Counted from the first letter of the stretch, positions 1 through 8,877 are shown. The stretch: 64,000 nt of DNA from Lentzea atacamensis (GCF_003269295.1 NZ_QLTT01000005.1:1-64000); one strand, 5' to 3'. A program made the numbers and translations. The notes: generated by a model from the sequence alone, not told the origin.

Positions 1-33
1 TTCGTCCTGAGCCAGGATCAAACTCTCCAATAA
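1..33 (-). rRNA. rrs: 16S rRNA, 5' end only (partial)
   Basis: The reverse complement of the first 33 bases reads TTATTGGAGAGTTTGATCC and then CTGGCTCAGGACGAA, the universal start of bacterial 16S rRNA. The mature 5' end is placed by alignment with the E. coli 16S start. The gene is transcribed toward the left edge, so only its 5' tip is in the window, and no rRNA operon structure beyond it can be seen. Confidence 0.97.
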
Positions 34-223
34 GGATTGTGTTGATCGCTCCAGACGGAATATGTCTGGCAATCTGGTAAAACTACTCAAAGGAATACTC
101 CTGACGAGGAGTATTCATATTACTGACTGTGTTATCGGCACGCTGTTGAGTTCTCAAAGAACACGCGCTCACCGGATCCAATCTCCGTTTCCGGAGAGTT
201 TCACTCGGGGCTTGTGTTGCTGA
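34..223 (-). other. rRNA operon leader with processing and antitermination-type elements
   Basis: This untranslated stretch lies between the 16S 5' end and the nearest promoter. It contains a perfect 9-bp inverted repeat (93-101 with 108-116, 6-nt loop). At 142-168 the minus strand carries TTCTTTGAGAACTCAACAG, a sequence typical of actinobacterial rRNA leaders, in which GTTCT and AGAAC can pair. RNase III-type processing or antitermination is inferred from position and family knowledge. Confidence 0.6.
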
Positions 224-253
224 AGCTTATTTTGTCCTGCTCGCCGGTGTCAA
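224..253 (-). promoter_or_regulatory. Putative rRNA promoter (downstream)
   Basis: On the minus strand a perfect -35 TTGACA (248-253) is followed by an 18-nt spacer and a -10-like TAAGCT (224-229). This resembles SigA-type rRNA promoters of actinobacteria. It lies about 190 nt upstream of the 16S 5' end. Confidence 0.55.
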
Positions 254-342
254 ATCGGCCTCTCAGAGGCCCTTTGTCTTCCGGCTTGTGCCCCGCTCGT
301 TCCGGTTTTGATTTCCGGCCCGTTCCGCGCTGGCAGAGAGAA

Positions 343-370
343 CATTACACGGGGCTGTTTCGATCTCCAA
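343..370 (-). promoter_or_regulatory. Putative second rRNA promoter (upstream)
   Basis: On the minus strand CTCCAA/TTGGAG (365-370) and TAATGT (343-348) form a -35/-10 pair with a 16-nt spacer. Multiple tandem promoters are normal for actinobacterial rRNA operons. This is weaker than the TTGACA promoter closer to the gene. Confidence 0.35.
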
Positions 371-424
371 ATCGGGGGGTCCTGGTGACCGCGAAACGTG
401 CGGCCACCAGGACAAACAGGGGGA

Positions 425-1768
425 TCAGGGTGCGTTGACGCCGACGTCCACGCTCGTGAGCGGCCTGCGGATGGCCGACGAGTTGTACTCGTCGGCCCCC
501 ACATCGGGCTTGCCGACGCGGGACTGCGAGTCGAAGTCCCGCGTCACGTAGGAGTACGTGCCCGCGGAGGTCTCGATCGCCGGGCTGCCGGACGCCAGGC
601 GCAGGAGACCCTTGGAGTCGCGCACCAGCTTCGGGTCTACCGAGCGGTAGCCGGACGAGATGCCGGCGGTGCCGCCCCAGATGATGTTGCCCTCGTACTT
701 CACGGTCGAGCCGCTCATCATCTCGATGAACTTCGCCGACGAACCCTTGATGATGTTGTTCGCGAACACGCAGTCCTTCGGCGCGTAGGTGCTGGTGTCG
801 CTGTCGACCACGGCGCCCGTGCCGATCAGGGTGTTGAACGCGACCGTCACGCGGTCCGGCCGGTCGTGCAGCTTCGAGGTCGGGCCGCTGTCGGTCTCGG
901 AGCCCTTGCCGAACACGATCGCGCGGTCCCCGGTGTTCTCCACGTAGTTGTTGAACACCTTGTGGTCGTTCCCGTGGAACCGCACGCCGCTGCCGAACAG
1001 CAGGTTGCCCTCGACCGTGGAGCGGTGGCCGTGGCGCAGCACGATGTAGCCCTTGCTGTTGCGGATCGTGTTGAAGCGAACCGTGTTGTCCGAGGACTTC
1101 ACGGAGATGGCCTCCGGGTCGCCGTTCGCCTTCTCCAACAGGTTGTTCTCGATGACGGCGTAGGCAGACAGCTGCTGTTTGTAGCTGTAGCCGAGCCGGA
1201 TCGACTCGCCGCCGTTCAGGCCGGTGTAGCTGTGGTTGTAGAAGTAGTTGTGGTGAACCCTGGTCCGTTGGGCGATCTTGCCGTCAGGGCCGGCGATCTG
1301 CAGGTACACGCCCTCGTTCGTGCGGTTCGAGAACGTGTTGTGGTCGACCTCGACGTCGTTGGCGCTCACGGTGAGGGAGGCACCCGGCTTGTCGCCGTTG
1401 AACGTCGTGCGGGTGATGCGGGTCCCGTAGGCCTCCGCCGGCACGGACAGGGAGCTCGTACCGTTGAAGACGAAACCTTCGATGGTGACACCGCGCACCG
1501 CACCGAACTCGAAGCCGCTGGTGTTGAACACCGCGCGACCGGTGTTCTTGGCCGCGATGGCGATCTTCGACTTCGTGATCTTGATGGGCTTGCCGGGGCG
1601 GTGCACTCCGTCCTCGAGCAGGATGCGCTGACCGGCTTTGGCCGAGTTGATCGCGGCCTGCAGGGAGGCAACGTTCGGCACGGTGACGACCGCCGCACTC
1701 GCGGGCGCCTGGACGAAGATGGACGACAGCAGGGTGGCCGCGCCCACAGCGGCCAGTGATCGGATCAT
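425..1768 (-). CDS. Secreted polysaccharide lyase, family PL6 (copy A)
   Basis: This predicted secreted beta-helix lyase cleaves uronic-acid polysaccharides (alginate or dermatan-type) by beta-elimination. The 447-aa protein starts at an ATG with GGAG 7 nt upstream; longer in-frame extensions look non-coding. A signal peptide of about 26 residues ends ...APASA. The core shows PL6/chondroitinase-B-like signatures: NTFSNRTNEGVYLQ near 143-157, HHNYFYNH near 172-179, EAISVKSSDNTVR near 219-231 and IVLRHGH near 242-248. K224 and R245 fit the catalytic Lys/Arg pair, with the same 21-residue spacing as Lys250/Arg271 of chondroitinase B. It is the second of two adjacent paralogues on the same strand, 136 nt apart. 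The exact substrate cannot be read from sequence. Confidence 0.88.
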   Translation of the reverse strand: MIRSLAAVGAATLLSSIFVQAPASAAVVTVPNVASLQAAINSAKAGQRILLEDGVHRPGKPIKITKSKIAIAAKNTGRAVFNTSGFEFGAVRGVTIEGFVFNGTSSLSVPAEAYGTRITRTTFNGDKPGASLTVSANDVEVDHNTFSNRTNEGVYLQIAGPDGKIAQRTRVHHNYFYNHSYTGLNGGESIRLGYSYKQQLSAYAVIENNLLEKANGDPEAISVKSSDNTVRFNTIRNSKGYIVLRHGHRSTVEGNLLFGSGVRFHGNDHKVFNNYVENTGDRAIVFGKGSETDSGPTSKLHDRPDRVTVAFNTLIGTGAVVDSDTSTYAPKDCVFANNIIKGSSAKFIEMMSGSTVKYEGNIIWGGTAGISSGYRSVDPKLVRDSKGLLRLASGSPAIETSAGTYSYVTRDFDSQSRVGKPDVGADEYNSSAIRRPLTSVDVGVNAP

Positions 1769-1904
1769 TCGCCAACTCCTATGGTGGCCCGTCGGTGGCG
1801 GTGGACCGAAAGGTACCGAGGAGTTCCTGCGGACGGGGTAGTTCGGCGGGGGCCGCTTGCCCCGCCCAGCAGGTAAGGCTCCGATGTCTGCCCTCAAGGG
1901 CAGG

Positions 1905-3251
1905 CTATGGCGCGGAAGGCCCCACGTCAGCCTTGGTCAGCGCTTTGCGGATTGCCGAGGTGCTGTACTCGTCCGCTCCGACGTCCGGCTTGCCCGACCG
2001 CGCCTGTGGGTCGAAGTCCCGCGAGACGTAGGAGTAGCTGCCGGTGGATGCGTCGATCGCCGGACTGCCGGACGCCAGCCGGAACAGGCCGCCCGCGTCC
2101 TTCACGAGCTTCGGGTCCGCGGAGCGGTAGCCGGACGACGGCATGCTGCCGCCGGTACCGCCCCAGATGACGTTGCCCTCGTACTTCACGGTCGAACCGC
2201 TGTGCATGGAGACGACACCACCGGACGAGCCCTTGATGATGTTGTTCGCGAGCACGCAGTCCTTCGGCTTGAAGTCACCGCCGTCGCTGTCGACCACGGC
2301 GCCGGTACCGATCAGCGTGTTGAACGCGACCGTCACGCGGTCGGGGCGATCGTGCAGCTTCGAGGTCGGACCGCTGTCCGCCTCCTTGCCGGAACCGAAC
2401 ACCATCGCACGGTCGCGGGTGTTCTCCACGTAGTTGTTGTAGATCTTGTGGTCGTTGCCGTGGAACCGGATGCCGCTGTTGAACAGCAGGTTGCCCTCGA
2501 CCGTGGTGCGGTGGCCGTGGCGCAGGACGATGTAGCCCTTGCTGTTGCGGATCGTGTTGTAGCGGACCGTGTTGTCCGAGGACTTGATGGAGATGGCTTC
2601 GGCGTCACCGTCTGCCTTCTCGAACAGGTTGTGCTCGACGATCGCGTTCGCCGACTTCGACTGCTTGTGGCTGTAGCCGAGCCGGATCGACTCACCACCG
2701 TTCGAGCCGGAGAACTGGTGGTTGTAGAAGTAGTTGTGGTGGATCCAGGTCCGCTTGGCGATGTCACTGCCGGGGCCGGTGACCTGCAGGTACACGCCCT
2801 CGTTCGTGCGGTTGGAGAACGTGTTGTGGTCGACCTGCACGTCGTCGGCGCCCACGCTGAGCGAAGCGCCGTTCTTGTTGCCGTTGTAGGTGTTGCGGGT
2901 GATGCGCGCGGCCTGGGCTCCCGGCGGTACCGACAGCGTGCTGGTGCCGTCGAAGACGAAGCCCTCGACGGTCACGTTCTTGACGTCGCCGAGCTCGAAC
3001 CCGCCGCTGGTGAACACCGTGCCGCCGACGGTCTGGGCGGCCACGGTGATCCCGGACCTGGTGATCTTGATGGGCTGGTCGGCCACGTGCACGCCGTTCG
3101 CGAGCACCAGGCGCTGACCGGGCCGAGCCGAGTCGATCGCGGCCTGCAGGGAGGACACGCTCGACACCCCGACGACCGCCGCGAAGGCGGGCACGTGGAC
3201 GAAGGACGACAGCAGGGCGGCCGCGCCCACTGCGGCCAGTGATCGGATCAT
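1905..3251 (-). CDS. Secreted polysaccharide lyase, family PL6 (copy B)
   Basis: A 448-aa paralogue of the neighbouring lyase, starting at the same MIRSLAAVG signal-peptide sequence, with GGAG 7 nt upstream. The signal peptide is predicted to be cut after ...PAFA (about residue 24). The beta-helix motifs are conserved: NTFSNRTNEGVYLQ (143-156), HHNYFYNH (171-178), EAISIKSSDNTVR (218-230), IVLRHGH (241-247). K223 and R244 match the PL6 catalytic Lys/Arg pair. The two copies are very similar over their whole length, including the sequence around the start codon, which indicates a tandem duplication. It lies 44 nt downstream of the Nudix gene on the same strand and may be co-transcribed with it. 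Substrate (alginate, dermatan or another uronan) is undetermined. Confidence 0.88.
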   Translation of the reverse strand: MIRSLAAVGAAALLSSFVHVPAFAAVVGVSSVSSLQAAIDSARPGQRLVLANGVHVADQPIKITRSGITVAAQTVGGTVFTSGGFELGDVKNVTVEGFVFDGTSTLSVPPGAQAARITRNTYNGNKNGASLSVGADDVQVDHNTFSNRTNEGVYLQVTGPGSDIAKRTWIHHNYFYNHQFSGSNGGESIRLGYSHKQSKSANAIVEHNLFEKADGDAEAISIKSSDNTVRYNTIRNSKGYIVLRHGHRTTVEGNLLFNSGIRFHGNDHKIYNNYVENTRDRAMVFGSGKEADSGPTSKLHDRPDRVTVAFNTLIGTGAVVDSDGGDFKPKDCVLANNIIKGSSGGVVSMHSGSTVKYEGNVIWGGTGGSMPSSGYRSADPKLVKDAGGLFRLASGSPAIDASTGSYSYVSRDFDPQARSGKPDVGADEYSTSAIRKALTKADVGPSAP

Positions 3252-3295
3252 TCGCCAACTCCGTTGATGGGAAGCTGGCGGCGGTAAGGCCTAAG

Positions 3296-3730
3296 TTAGC
3301 GCAAGATTCCGGCAGCAGGGGTAGTTCGGTACAAACCAAGGGCCGTGTCAATGGACGGCACGCGGTCAAGTTGTCCGATGTCTGCGACCGGGAACCACTG
3401 CGCGAGGTCGGTTGTGCCGTCCACCTCGTACCGCAGCTCGCCGCCCACGATCCGGACCTCGTACATGATCCGCAGGGCGTGGTAGTCGCGGTCGGGTTCC
3501 TCGCGGAGTTCCGAGTCGATGCCGAGCAGCCGCAGCACCTCGACCTCGAACCCGGTCTCCTCCTCGTACTCGCGGATGACCGCGTCGTGCGGGTGCTCCC
3601 CGTGGTCGATGCCGCCGCCGGGGAGGATCCAGCGCTTGCCGTTGGGGCCGAGCCAGCGCGCGAGCAGGATCTCGTCGTTCTCGTTGATGCACACCCCGTA
3701 CGCGGCCACGCGCTGCTTCTTCGCCCTCAT
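3296..3730 (-). CDS. Nudix hydrolase
   Basis: A small cytoplasmic pyrophosphohydrolase of 144 aa. The full Nudix box G-x5-E-x7-REYEEETGF is present (around residues 37-60), including the REx2EE metal-binding core. Nudix enzymes hydrolyse nucleoside diphosphates linked to another moiety; the substrate here (oxidised nucleotide, nucleotide sugar or other) cannot be assigned. It is divergent from the SPFH operon, with a perfect palindrome in the shared intergenic region, and lies upstream of the two PL6 lyases. Confidence 0.9.
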   Translation of the reverse strand: MRAKKQRVAAYGVCINENDEILLARWLGPNGKRWILPGGGIDHGEHPHDAVIREYEEETGFEVEVLRLLGIDSELREEPDRDYHALRIMYEVRIVGGELRYEVDGTTDLAQWFPVADIGQLDRVPSIDTALGLYRTTPAAGILR

Positions 3731-3762
3731 GCGGATCAGCCTAGCTGGCGATCATGGCGGAA

Positions 3763-3776
3763 AAGTGATATCACTT
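3763..3776. promoter_or_regulatory. 14-bp perfect palindrome, candidate operator
   Basis: AAGTGATATCACTT is a perfect 14-bp palindrome in the 72-bp divergent region between the Nudix gene (start 3730, minus) and the SPFH gene (start 3803, plus). It is AT-rich in a GC-rich context. Its position suggests an operator for one or both genes. The ribbon-helix-helix protein encoded two genes downstream is an obvious candidate binder; that link is inference. Confidence 0.5.
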
Positions 3777-3802
3777 AGCTACTACTTCGATAGGGGGTTC
3801 GA

Positions 3803-4735
3803 ATGAGCGCTGTGGCCGACACGAAGGTGCACATGCCGGCACCTGTCGTGCGTGAGAAGCACGCACGGGAGCTGCCCGGTCTGCCGATGTTCCTCGCAGG
3901 ACTGGTGGTGTTCGCGGTGGGCGTGTGGGTGCTCGTACGAGAGATCATGAACGCGGACAGCAGCGGCACCGACCCGTCGGCGGCGATCCTCATCATCGCG
4001 GTGCTGTTGTTCCTGGCGGCATCGCTGATCATGAAGGGGCTCTTCACCGTGGCGCCGGGTGAGGCGCGGGTGCTGCAGTTCCTCGGCCGCTACGTGGGCA
4101 CGGTGCGCACGGACGGCCTGCGGTGGGCGAACCCGGTCACCACGCGCCAGAAGATCTCGACCCGGATCCGCAACCACGAGACGGCGACGCTCAAGGTCAA
4201 CGACGCCGACGGCAACCCGATCGAGATCGCCGCGGTCGTTGTGTGGCAGGTGGAAGACACCGCGCGCGCACGGTTCGAAGTGGACGACTTCGTGCGGTTC
4301 GTCGGCATCCAGACCGAGACCGCTGTCCGGCACATCGCGACGAGCTACCCGTACGACAACCACGAAGAAGTCGGGCTGTCGTTGCGGGAGAACGCGGACG
4401 AGATCACCGAGACGCTCGCGATCGAGATCGCGGCACGCGTGCAGTCCGCCGGCGTGAAGGTGATCGAGTCGCGGCTCACGCACCTCGCGTACGCGCCGGA
4501 GATCGCACACGCGATGCTTCAGCGGCAGCAGGCGAGCGCGGTCGTGGCGGCACGGACGCGGATCGTCGAGGGCGCCGTCGGCATGGTCGAGCTCGCGTTG
4601 CACCGTCTCGCCGAGCAGGACGTCGTCGAGCTCGACGAGGAGCGCAAGGCTGCGATGGTCTCGAACCTGCTCGTCGTTCTGTGCGGTGACCGTTCCACTC
4701 AGCCCGTGGTGAACGCAGGGTCGCTCTACACCTGA
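3803..4735 (+). CDS. SPFH/band-7 (stomatin-like) membrane protein
   Basis: A 310-aa membrane scaffold protein. Two N-terminal transmembrane segments (about 28-48 and 60-80) are followed by an SPFH/band-7 domain (about 83-250: [45 protein letters not shown]) and an Ala/Glu-rich helical tail. SPFH proteins oligomerise on membranes, often together with AAA+ or FtsH-type proteases. A G-rich SD (AGGGGG) precedes the ATG. The stop codon overlaps the next start (TGATG), indicating translational coupling to the RHH gene, and the AAA+ gene follows. The three-gene arrangement suggests a shared membrane-associated function that I cannot name. Confidence 0.85.
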   Translation: MSAVADTKVHMPAPVVREKHARELPGLPMFLAGLVVFAVGVWVLVREIMNADSSGTDPSAAILIIAVLLFLAASLIMKGLFTVAPGEARVLQFLGRYVGTVRTDGLRWANPVTTRQKISTRIRNHETATLKVNDADGNPIEIAAVVVWQVEDTARARFEVDDFVRFVGIQTETAVRHIATSYPYDNHEEVGLSLRENADEITETLAIEIAARVQSAGVKVIESRLTHLAYAPEIAHAMLQRQQASAVVAARTRIVEGAVGMVELALHRLAEQDVVELDEERKAAMVSNLLVVLCGDRSTQPVVNAGSLYT

Positions 4736-4962
4736 TGGCTGACCGCAAAAGCGTTCTGCTCAGGCTTGATCCGGCGGTGCACGACGCGTTGAGCAGGTGG
4801 GCGAACGACGAGCTGCGCAGCACCAACGCGCAGATCGAGTTCCTGCTGCGGCGTGCGCTGGCGGAGGCGGGCCGGCTGCCCAAAGAGGCAAAGAAAATGC
4901 CTCGGCGTGGCAGGCCACCGAAGGAACCTGACCAAAAGGCTGAGGCCGGACCTGCCGACTAG
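4735..4962 (+). CDS. Small ribbon-helix-helix (Arc/MetJ-like) protein with AT-hook-like tail
   Basis: A 75-aa basic protein. Residues 5-42 (SVLLRLDPAVHDALSRWAND, then NAQIEFLLRRAL) have the beta-strand/helix/helix pattern of ribbon-helix-helix DNA-binding proteins. The C-terminus carries RRGRPPKE (about 57-64), containing the GRP core of an AT-hook. Its start overlaps the SPFH stop by one base. A self-regulator of the operon acting at the palindrome at 3763-3776 would be consistent, but this is inferred. No toxin partner is evident next to it. Confidence 0.75.
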   Translation: MADRKSVLLRLDPAVHDALSRWANDELRSTNAQIEFLLRRALAEAGRLPKEAKKMPRRGRPPKEPDQKAEAGPAD

Positions 4963-4979
4963 TGCGTACGGTGGAATCA

Positions 4980-6371
4980 ATGACAGATCTCCACACATCT
5001 GACGCACGATCACTCGCGTCGGCTCTGCAGGGGTTGCTGGAGGAGGCCAGGAAACTGGTCTCCGACGGCGCGGAGTCGACGCTGGTCCGGAAGGTGACCG
5101 ACCACATCGGAATCCCGATGAGACAGGTCCCGACCGTGACAGCCAGGTTCATGGGGTGGGAGCACGTGAACGTGCACCACGGAATCGAAACCTATCTGGC
5201 GGAACACTCTCCGGGGGCGGAGTGGTTCGGGATCGCGGGCAGACGCTCGTTCCAGTACCTGTCCGACATGCTGAGCGGAGCAGTGCACGACGGCAGCTTC
5301 GGTCTCGGGCCCGTCGACTACGCGACCGTCGCCACCGGCCCCGACACCGCGATCGAGGCGGTGCAGCTCGGGCTGGTCCCCTCCCGATCACCGGACGGCG
5401 AGCCCGTGGTCCTCGCGGTGCAGGGTCCCGGCGAGGACTGCGACGCCCAGTGTTCGCTGCAGGTGCTGGCAGCGTCCAGGGAGACCGCGACGGCCACCCG
5501 GGAGGCGGTCGAAAGCCACATCACGCGGCACAACCTGTTCCAGGGCAAGGTGATGGCGTTCGGGCTGAGCGAGCACCGCCGCAACCAGCTGCTCACCTTC
5601 CTGCCGAGACCGTCGTTGCGATCTGAAGACGTCGTTCTGCCAGAGGGCGTGCTGGACGCGATCGAACGCCACGTCGTGCGCACAGCCTCACAAAGCGCGC
5701 GGCTGCAAGCACACGGGCAGCATCTGAAACGAGGACTTCTGCTCCACGGTCCGCCTGGCACCGGCAAGACGCACACGATCCGGTACCTGATGGGACGGCT
5801 GGGATCCTCGACGGTGATCGTGCTGAGCGGCATCGCGATGTTCAAGCTCCTGAAAGTGGCGACGTCGATGGCACGGAAGCTCGCACCGTCGGTGGTCGTC
5901 GTCGAAGACGTCGACCTGATCGCCGAGGATCGGCGCCACACGGAGACCGGCAACCCGGCGTTGTTCGAGCTGCTGAACGAGATGGACGGTGTCGGCTCCG
6001 AGGCGGACGTGACGTTCGTGCTCACCACGAACCGGGTGGACGTGATGGAACAGGCCCTCGCCCAGCGGCCTGGCCGGATCGACCTCGCGATGCACGTCCC
6101 GTTGCCCGATGAGGAAGGCCGCGAACGGCTGCTGCGGCTTTACGCGTCCGGTACTCGTCTGGATCTGCCGGACGCTTCGGCGATCGTGGCTGCGAGCAAG
6201 GGCGTGACGGCGTCGTTCATGAAGGAGCTCGTGCGGCGGGCGACGTTGATCGCGTTGGACCAGCAGCCCGAGGTGGAACGCGTGCGGCTCGACGAGGCGA
6301 CGATCTCGGCCGCGCTGGCCGAGCTGCTGGATGAAAAGCAGTCGCTGACACGGAGCGTCCTGGGCGGCTGA
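4980..6371 (+). CDS. AAA+ ATPase of the FtsH/CDC48-like class
   Basis: A 463-aa ATPase. The ATG at 4980 is preferred because GGTGGA lies just upstream; an in-frame GTG at 4962 overlapping the previous stop is the alternative. The N-terminal ~210 residues match no domain I recognise (it includes a PTVTARFMGWEHVNVH segment). The AAA+ module begins near 215, with Walker A GPPGTGKT (257-264), Walker B-like VVVVEDVD (305-312), sensor-1 LTTNRVD and an RPGRID arginine-finger region, then a C-terminal lid. No protease or membrane domain is fused, so it is likely a remodelling ATPase acting with a partner. It is the third gene after SPFH and RHH, 17 nt after the RHH stop. Confidence 0.85.
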   Translation: MTDLHTSDARSLASALQGLLEEARKLVSDGAESTLVRKVTDHIGIPMRQVPTVTARFMGWEHVNVHHGIETYLAEHSPGAEWFGIAGRRSFQYLSDMLSGAVHDGSFGLGPVDYATVATGPDTAIEAVQLGLVPSRSPDGEPVVLAVQGPGEDCDAQCSLQVLAASRETATATREAVESHITRHNLFQGKVMAFGLSEHRRNQLLTFLPRPSLRSEDVVLPEGVLDAIERHVVRTASQSARLQAHGQHLKRGLLLHGPPGTGKTHTIRYLMGRLGSSTVIVLSGIAMFKLLKVATSMARKLAPSVVVVEDVDLIAEDRRHTETGNPALFELLNEMDGVGSEADVTFVLTTNRVDVMEQALAQRPGRIDLAMHVPLPDEEGRERLLRLYASGTRLDLPDASAIVAASKGVTASFMKELVRRATLIALDQQPEVERVRLDEATISAALAELLDEKQSLTRSVLGG

Positions 6372-6377
6372 ACAGGC

Positions 6378-6402
6378 GTTTCACCAGCATGAAACCGCTT
6401 CC
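6378..6402. promoter_or_regulatory. Inverted repeat upstream of the beta-glucosidase, possible LacI-type operator
   Basis: GTTTCA (6378-6383) and TGAAAC (6390-6395) form a 6-bp inverted repeat with a 6-nt spacer. The right half overlaps TGAAACCGCTTCCA (6390-6403), an imperfect palindrome resembling LacI-family sites that often control glycosidase genes in actinomycetes. It sits in the only intergenic gap before the GH3 gene. Confidence 0.3.
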
Positions 6403-6486
6403 ACGGAGTTCCTCCGTTCGGGGGTGTTTTTGTCCTACTCCTCCACGCGATCGTGTGCGGCGGGCGCACGGGAGCGTGGAGGAGTC

Positions 6487-8751
6487 TTGTCTTTGTTTTC
6501 CCGCAAGCGCGCCGGTCTCGGCGTGCTGGGCGTTGCTGTGCTGATCGCGTCGCTGACACCTGCAGGTGGTGTCGCGGCGGGCAAAGAGATCTATTTGGAC
6601 GCTCGGGCGTCGACGGAGCGGCGGGTCGAGGACCTGCTGCGGAGAATGACGCTCGAGGAGAAGATCGGGCAGATGGCGCAGATCCGCGTCGGGAAGCTGC
6701 GCGGTGACTGCAACAACGTCAACGGACCGTTGGTGGAGTCGTGCCTGAAGGCGGTGCTGTCGGACGCGCACGTGGGCTCGATCCTGTCCGGCGGTGGTGA
6801 CGCACCGCTGGAGAACACGCCCAAGGCGTGGGCCGAGATGAACAATGCGATCCAGCGCTACGCGTTGGAGAACAACAGGTTGAAGATCCCGATCATCTAC
6901 GGCGCGGACGGTGTGCACGGGCACAACAACGTCATCTCCGCGACGATGTTCCCGCACCAGATCGGGCTCGGTGCGACGTGGAACCCCGCGCTGCAGGAGC
7001 AGATCGGTGTGTCGGCGTCGAAGGCGTTGCGCGCGACCGGTGTGTTCTGGAACTTCGCGCCGGTGTCGGACATCGCGCGCGACACGCGTTGGGGGCGTTA
7101 CTACGAGACCTACAGCGAGGACCCGTTCCTCGCGGGACAGCTGGCGGCGGCGAACGTGCGTGGACAGCAGTCCAAGGTGGACGACACGGCTCAGCTGACC
7201 GCGACCGCGAAGCACTTCGCTGGGTACTCGGCGCCGGCGAACGGGCACGACCGCGCGGCTGCGCAGATTCCCGTCCGCCAGCTGCAGGACGTGGTGCTGC
7301 CGCCGTTCCAGGCGCAGTTCGACGCGGGCGTGAAGACCGTGATGATCAACTCCGGTTCGCTCAACGGTGTGCCGGTGCACGCGTCGAAGTACATGCTGCA
7401 GAAACAACTGCGTGAGCGCATGGGCTTCAAGGGCGTCGCGGTGTCGGACTGGCAGGACATGAAGTACCTGGTGGACCGGCACAAGGTCGCGCCCGACTAC
7501 AAGACCGCGATCGCGATGAGCGTCAACGCCGGTGTGGACATGGCGATGGAGCCCTCGAACGCGGCCGAGTTCACGTCGCTGCTGCTGGCGAACGTGCGCG
7601 ACGGTTCGGTGTCGCGCGGGCGGATCGACCAGGCCGTGCGGCGAGTGCTGAAGCTCAAGTTCGACCTGGGGCTGTTCGAGAAGCCGTACGTGGACCCGGC
7701 GAAGGCCGACGGCAACGTGGTGAACGTGGACCGCCCGCTGGCACGTCAGGCAGCGGCCGAAGGCACCGTGCTGCTGAAGAACGACGGCGTGCTGCCGCTC
7801 TCGGGTTCGGCGAAGAAGATCGTCGTGACCGGTGAGACCGCGGACGACGTGCGCCGCCAGCTCGGCGGCTGGACGGTCGAGTGGCAGGGCGTGCCGGACG
7901 ACTCACCGCTGCCGCCGACCGCGACCGTGCTGACCGGCGTGCGTGAGGCTGTTCCTGGTGCGTCTGTTGTGCACGCTGCGACTCCTGCTGCTGCCGTTTC
8001 TGAAGCCGCTGGTGCGGACGCGGTCGTCGTCGTCCTGGGCGAGAAGCCAGGTGCGGAGGGTCCGGCCGACACGGAGAACCCGGCACTGACTCCTGAGCAG
8101 CAGGCGTGGGTCGACACGGTGCAGGCGACCGGCAAGCCGGTGGTCGTGGTGCTGCTGACCGCCCGTCCCCAGGTGCTCGGCGGTGCCGCAGACGCGAACG
8201 CGCTGGTCGCGGGCTGGTTGCCGGGCAGCGAGGGCGGCCGGGCCATCGCCGACGTGCTGTTCGGCGCGGTGAACCCGAGCGGCAAGCTGCCGGTGTCGTG
8301 GCCTCGGACGCTGGGTGATCCGACCCTCACCTACGACCAGCTGCCGGGCGCGAACACGTCGGCGGGCGCGAAGTACGACCCGCTGTACGCGTTCGGGCAC
8401 GGGCTGTCGTACACCTCGTTCGCGACCTCGGGCACGTCGGTGGCCGTTGATCGCTCGACGGGCGTGGTGAAGTTCACGGTGGCGAACACCGGCGGGCGTG
8501 CGGGCACGGTCGTGGTGCCGGTCCACGTGCGCCAACCGGCCTCCCCGGTGCTGACGCCCGACCAGCGCCTGGTGGGCTGGACGCGCGTGGAACTCGCTGC
8601 GGGACAGTCGAAGCAGGTCGAGGTGTCGTTCAAGCTCTCGCAGCTCGCGCTGACCGTGGGCGACGTGGACGGCGACGGCCGGCGTGAGGTCGCCCGCGGC
8701 GGCTACGAGGCCGTGGTGGGCGCGGAGAAGGCCGCCTTCACGGTGCGCTGA
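6487..8751 (+). CDS. Secreted GH3 beta-glucosidase
   Basis: A 754-aa exported enzyme that hydrolyses terminal beta-linked glucose from oligosaccharides. The best start is TTG at 6487, preceded by GGAGGAG at 6478-6484; TTG at 6493 is possible. A signal peptide of about 31 residues ends ...GGVAA. The GH3 N-terminal TIM barrel shows IYGADGVHGHNN, WNFAPVSDIARDTRWGRYYE and AKHFAGY. In SDWQD, Asp321 is the expected nucleophile. The alpha/beta sandwich follows (GTVLLKNDGVLPL, VVLGEKPG...E near the acid/base position), then a C-terminal fibronectin-III-like domain starting near YAFGHGLSYT. It stands alone after the AAA+ gene. Confidence 0.92.
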   Translation: MSLFSRKRAGLGVLGVAVLIASLTPAGGVAAGKEIYLDARASTERRVEDLLRRMTLEEKIGQMAQIRVGKLRGDCNNVNGPLVESCLKAVLSDAHVGSILSGGGDAPLENTPKAWAEMNNAIQRYALENNRLKIPIIYGADGVHGHNNVISATMFPHQIGLGATWNPALQEQIGVSASKALRATGVFWNFAPVSDIARDTRWGRYYETYSEDPFLAGQLAAANVRGQQSKVDDTAQLTATAKHFAGYSAPANGHDRAAAQIPVRQLQDVVLPPFQAQFDAGVKTVMINSGSLNGVPVHASKYMLQKQLRERMGFKGVAVSDWQDMKYLVDRHKVAPDYKTAIAMSVNAGVDMAMEPSNAAEFTSLLLANVRDGSVSRGRIDQAVRRVLKLKFDLGLFEKPYVDPAKADGNVVNVDRPLARQAAAEGTVLLKNDGVLPLSGSAKKIVVTGETADDVRRQLGGWTVEWQGVPDDSPLPPTATVLTGVREAVPGASVVHAATPAAAVSEAAGADAVVVVLGEKPGAEGPADTENPALTPEQQAWVDTVQATGKPVVVVLLTARPQVLGGAADANALVAGWLPGSEGGRAIADVLFGAVNPSGKLPVSWPRTLGDPTLTYDQLPGANTSAGAKYDPLYAFGHGLSYTSFATSGTSVAVDRSTGVVKFTVANTGGRAGTVVVPVHVRQPASPVLTPDQRLVGWTRVELAAGQSKQVEVSFKLSQLALTVGDVDGDGRREVARGGYEAVVGAEKAAFTVR

Positions 8752-8877
8752 GCTGGCCTGATATCCTTCGTCGTCGTGAATGCGCGGCACTCCGCCGTGG
8801 AGGAGAGCCGGTCGTCGAGGCCGGTGCCGACCAAGCGCGTCACGAACTCCGGTTTCGACACAGAAGGGTGATGTCGC

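Noticed and set aside
4735..4962. RHH protein considered as the antitoxin of a toxin-antitoxin pair
   Set aside because: Its neighbours are an SPFH membrane protein and an AAA+ ATPase; no small toxin gene is present on either side.
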